A DNA stretch of 6,436 nucleotides. It comes from Syntrophobacterales bacterium (lineage in GTDB: Bacteria; Desulfobacterota; Syntrophorhabdia; Syntrophorhabdales; WCHB1-27). Below the pieces are notes generated by a model. The model did no database searches. It was not told where the DNA came from and saw only the letters and a program-made list of their open reading frames with translations. Positions 4,124-6,436 of the stretch are shown here, piece by piece. A program made the position numbers and the translations under genes. Numbering within the stretch: the first letter of the stretch is position 1; each line of letters starts with the position of its first letter. The stretch covers positions 1-6,436 of the forward strand of contig JADGQN010000278.1 in assembly GCA_017881765.1 (NCBI GenBank), given 5' to 3'.

Positions 4124-6307
4124 CTACGCTCCCTTATTGTTCAGCGCCTCCATAACTGTTTTGGGATCAAGAGGGAGACGCCGTATGCGCACGCCCGTGA
4201 GATTGAAGAGCGCGTTGGCAATCGCCGGTGCAATGGGCGTCACCGGAGGCTCGCCGATACCTCCGATCTTCTCCGTGCTCTTGACTATGTGGACGTCAAT
4301 CTCGGGGGTTTCACTCATCTTCAGAATCGGATAGTCATCGAAATTGGCCGACTTGACACCACCGTTGGCAAACTTGACCTTCTCCTTCAATGTGGTGCTC
4401 AAGCCCATAATGGCACATCCTTCCGCCTGTGCTACTAGGGTGTCAGGGTTTACGACGGGACCGCAGTCGATAGCAAACGTGATTTTATGGACCGTTATCT
4501 TTCCATCTTTCTCGTTCACGGAGATGTCGGCGACTGCGGCAACGTAACTGCCGAAGCAGGAGTGCTGGGCTATGCCCCGCCCCTGACCCTGTGGTACGGG
4601 CTTTCCCCAGCCTCCCTTTTCCGCAACGGTCTCAAGCACGCGTCGAGCCCTCACATTGTTCTTGAGAAGCTCCAACCGGAACGCTACCGGATCTTTGCCC
4701 GCCGCCTTGGCCAATTCGTCCATGAAGCATTCCATGATGAACGCATTCGGCGCATTTCCGACGGAACGCCATGGGGCAGCGGGGATGGGCAGGTCCGACA
4801 AATACTGCTCTATATGCCAGTTCGGGATCTCATAGGTCGTATGACTGAACGCCGGTGTGACTGGATTATCATGGAGGCCCAAAAGGCTGTACGTGTCGAC
4901 CCCATTTTTGATCCCCGCCGGGTTTAAGAACCTCAGAATAGACGTGCAGGAGACCTTGTGGTCCCAGCCGGTGACGCTGCCCCGGCTGTCAAGGCTCACC
5001 TGAATCCTCTGGCATGTTGAGGCGCGATAGGCATCGTACTTCATATCCTCCTCGCGGGTCCAGATCACCTTCACCGGTTTACCCACAGCCTGGGAGCAGG
5101 TAACGGCATCTATCACAAAGTCTGGACGCGACCGTCTTCCAAGTCCGCATCCGACCAAGGTCGTATGGACGTTGATCTTCTGCAGGGGCAACTTCGTCAG
5201 GCCCGCGGCGGTCATCTGGGTAAGTGTCTGGCCCTGTGTGGGCACCCATATGTCACACCGGTCCTTTTGAACGTAAGCCGTACAGTTCATCGGCTCCATG
5301 GTGACATGGGCGACAAAGGGCACGAAATAGGTGGCCTCCACCTTCTTCGCGGCCTCACTCAAAGCCTTCTTAGCATCTCCTGTGTTTACAACCAGGGCGC
5401 CCGGTTTATCAAGGCCCTCCATGTAAGACTTTTCAATCGACTCATCATTCATATCAGGATGGGTTCCTTTGTCCCAGTTCACCTTAAGGGCATCGCGGCC
5501 TTTCCATGCCGCTGTGATGGAGTCCGCAATGACGGCAATGCCATTAGGCGTCTTCGCGACCTTGCTCACACCCTTGACTGCCATGGCTGCGCTCTCGTCG
5601 TACGAAACAGGTTTCGCCCCGTATGCTGGCGGACGGGCGATGACGCCATAGAGCATGTCAGGGACATTAACATCAAGACCGTACACAGCGCTACCGGCTA
5701 CTTTATCGGGTATATCCAGACGGGCCATGGGCTTGCCCATATATCTGAACTCGCTTTCTTTCTTGAGCGGGGGATCCTGCGGGATGGGGAGTTCTGAGGC
5801 CCTGCGGCAGAGCTCACCGTAAGTGAGGGTACGACCGCTCTTCTTATGTTTCACGGCACTCTTGACAGCCTCGCACTCGGCTTCGGGTACCTTCCAGGTC
5901 TGGGCAGCAGCGGTAATGAGCATGGTCCTACCAGCAGCGCCCGCTTTGCGCAGCGGCGCATAGAATCCTCTCACACTTTGGCTTCCCACGGTCGCCTGCA
6001 TGCCGGAGACAGGGTTTTTGTACGCGTCGGCAGCCGGAGCCTGCTTCACCCGTATCTGGCTCCAGTCAGCTTCAAGCTCATCGGCAACGATCATCGACAG
6101 GGCGGTTCTCACTCCCTGGCCCATCTCAGAATTTGGGATGGTGACGGTGACGATATTGTCAGGGGTCAGCTCAAACCAGACGTTGGGTGCGAAGACGGCC
6201 TTTCCCACCTCTTTGGCGCTAAGGAGCTTCGTGCCGAGGGGCGTGACGGAAACCGCTATAATCAGAAAAGATCCTTTGAGAAGGTCACGACGTGATATCG
6301 ATTTCAT
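4124..6307 (-). CDS. iorB: Molybdenum-binding large subunit of an isoquinoline 1-oxidoreductase-type hydroxylase, Tat-exported
   Basis: A 727-residue xanthine dehydrogenase-family subunit holding the molybdenum (molybdopterin cytosine dinucleotide) cofactor. Known relatives hydroxylate N-heterocyclic aromatics with oxygen from water; the substrate here is unknown. The N-terminus MKSISRRDLLKGSF plus a hydrophobic stretch (about 12-24) is a twin-arginine signal, so the enzyme probably works outside the cytoplasm. Visible landmarks: NSEMGQG (59-65); FVAHVTMEPMNCTAYV (331-346), typical of the IorB group; PTQGQ (356-360); GCGLGRR (386-392), where the family usually has GGGFGRR; APWRSVGNAPNAF (511-523); and GGIGEPP (682-688) with the catalytic Glu686. 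Length fits the family (about 700-780). I chose the ATG at 6307 because AAAGGAGGG lies 9 bases ahead and the Tat motif then sits at the very start. The frame extends to an ATG at 6382, inside the upstream gene. The start overlaps the small subunit stop by four bases. The gene symbol marks family resemblance, not a proven substrate. Confidence 0.9.
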   Translation of the reverse strand: MKSISRRDLLKGSFLIIAVSVTPLGTKLLSAKEVGKAVFAPNVWFELTPDNIVTVTIPNSEMGQGVRTALSMIVADELEADWSQIRVKQAPAADAYKNPVSGMQATVGSQSVRGFYAPLRKAGAAGRTMLITAAAQTWKVPEAECEAVKSAVKHKKSGRTLTYGELCRRASELPIPQDPPLKKESEFRYMGKPMARLDIPDKVAGSAVYGLDVNVPDMLYGVIARPPAYGAKPVSYDESAAMAVKGVSKVAKTPNGIAVIADSITAAWKGRDALKVNWDKGTHPDMNDESIEKSYMEGLDKPGALVVNTGDAKKALSEAAKKVEATYFVPFVAHVTMEPMNCTAYVQKDRCDIWVPTQGQTLTQMTAAGLTKLPLQKINVHTTLVGCGLGRRSRPDFVIDAVTCSQAVGKPVKVIWTREEDMKYDAYRASTCQRIQVSLDSRGSVTGWDHKVSCTSILRFLNPAGIKNGVDTYSLLGLHDNPVTPAFSHTTYEIPNWHIEQYLSDLPIPAAPWRSVGNAPNAFIMECFMDELAKAAGKDPVAFRLELLKNNVRARRVLETVAEKGGWGKPVPQGQGRGIAQHSCFGSYVAAVADISVNEKDGKITVHKITFAIDCGPVVNPDTLVAQAEGCAIMGLSTTLKEKVKFANGGVKSANFDDYPILKMSETPEIDVHIVKSTEKIGGIGEPPVTPIAPAIANALFNLTGVRIRRLPLDPKTVMEALNNKGA

Positions 6308-6436
6308 GATTTCTTGCCCTCCTTTCTCGTTAGGTCTACGGCGGTCTTGATACCCTTCTTCATGCGGGGATAGGATCCGCAACGGCAGAGTACATCATCC
6401 ATGGCGCCGATGATGTTAGCGGGGTCAGGGTTTTTG
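6304..6436 (-). CDS. iorA: [2Fe-2S] small subunit of the molybdenum hydroxylase, C-terminal 43 residues (runs off right edge)
   Basis: The frame is open from the window edge to the TGA at 6304-6306. It reads KNPDPANIIGAMDDVLCRCG, then SYPRMKKGIKTAVDL and a lysine-rich tail. LCRCGSYPRM is the signature of the C-terminal helical domain of xanthine dehydrogenase-family iron-sulfur subunits, where the C-x-C pair ligates the cluster next to the molybdenum cofactor (usually C-R-C-G-x-Y-x-R-I). These subunits are about 150-160 residues, so most of the protein, including the plant-ferredoxin-like domain, lies outside the window. The stop overlaps the large subunit ATG (ATGA), and the ribosome site for the large subunit lies inside this gene, so the two are translationally coupled. 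This subunit normally lacks its own signal and is exported in complex with the Tat-bearing partner. Confidence 0.9.
   Translation of the reverse strand, partial: KNPDPANIIGAMDDVLCRCGSYPRMKKGIKTAVDLTRKEGKKS
6317..6325 (-). promoter_or_regulatory. Ribosome binding site that decides the iorB start
   Basis: The minus strand reads AAAGGAGGG, a near-perfect anti-16S match, nine bases before the ATG at 6307. It lies within the last codons of the small subunit gene. It argues against the longer frame starting at 6382, which would bury the Tat signal 25 residues inside the protein and lie well within the iron-sulfur subunit coding sequence. Confidence 0.8.

Noticed and set aside
3725..4438. Plus-strand frames in and past the intergenic region
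   Set aside because: There are no ribosome sites and no recognisable domains; the frame from 3995 also runs into the large subunit gene on the other strand.
4487..6350. Several plus-strand open frames of 60-210 codons, the longest at 5165-5797
   Set aside because: They lie wholly opposite the well-supported molybdenum subunit, lack ribosome sites and family motifs, and are expected in GC-richer coding DNA read on the other strand.
6308..6382. Extension of the molybdenum subunit to an ATG at 6382
   Set aside because: It overlaps the iron-sulfur subunit, displaces the Tat signal from the N-terminus and ignores the strong ribosome site at 6317-6325.
1..6436. CRISPR array, tRNA, rRNA or retron-like structure
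   Set aside because: I found no regularly spaced repeats, cloverleaf or ribosomal sequence on either strand, and no reverse transcriptase motif.

Overview
All intact genes in this window lie on the minus strand. The best guess for the source is a deltaproteobacterium (Desulfobacterota) or a similar anaerobic, syntrophic bacterium. This is inferred from the style of the proteins (a PAS-type orphan histidine kinase, a molybdenum hydroxylase of the isoquinoline oxidoreductase type, an odd PfkB kinase) and from a strong sigma-54 promoter match. Nothing in the window is a phylogenetic marker, so this is weak. Base composition is uneven. Hand counts of single 60-base lines give about 30-33% GC near the left end (lines 301 and 601) and about 63% in the line starting at 4201.

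Layout, left to right. (1) 1-671: the start of an AT-rich, unrecognised membrane protein that runs off the left edge. (2) 768-1014: a mosaic of gene scraps. These are a tail reading in the frame of the histidine kinase after its stop, a cvpA-like gene start broken by a one-base frameshift, and the C-terminal tail of a REP-associated tyrosine transposase (RAYT). (3) 1015-2181: a soluble PAS-HisKA-HATPase histidine kinase without an adjacent response regulator, with a near-consensus sigma-54 promoter about 45 bases upstream of its start. (4) 2182-2805: no intact gene. It holds a plus-strand remnant that reads like the C-terminal half of a dodecin. (5) 2806-3699: a PfkB/ribokinase-family kinase of unknown substrate. 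(6) 3700-4123: a gene-free stretch with tandem TTGACA boxes, inverted repeats and a perfect 10-bp hairpin. (7) 4124-6436: an operon end, with the C-terminus of a [2Fe-2S] subunit (IorA type) overlapping by four bases the large molybdenum subunit (IorB type), which carries a Tat signal.

How the genes work together. The iorAB-type pair clearly forms one enzyme: the small subunit passes electrons between the molybdenum cofactor and an acceptor, and the complex is probably exported folded through Tat. The kinase, the histidine kinase and the membrane protein show no clear functional link to it or to each other. The spacing and the gene remnants suggest independent transcription units in a region that has been rearranged. 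I do not see a complete undescribed system. The most unusual parts are the scrap mosaic at 768-1014 and the sigma-54-controlled orphan kinase.
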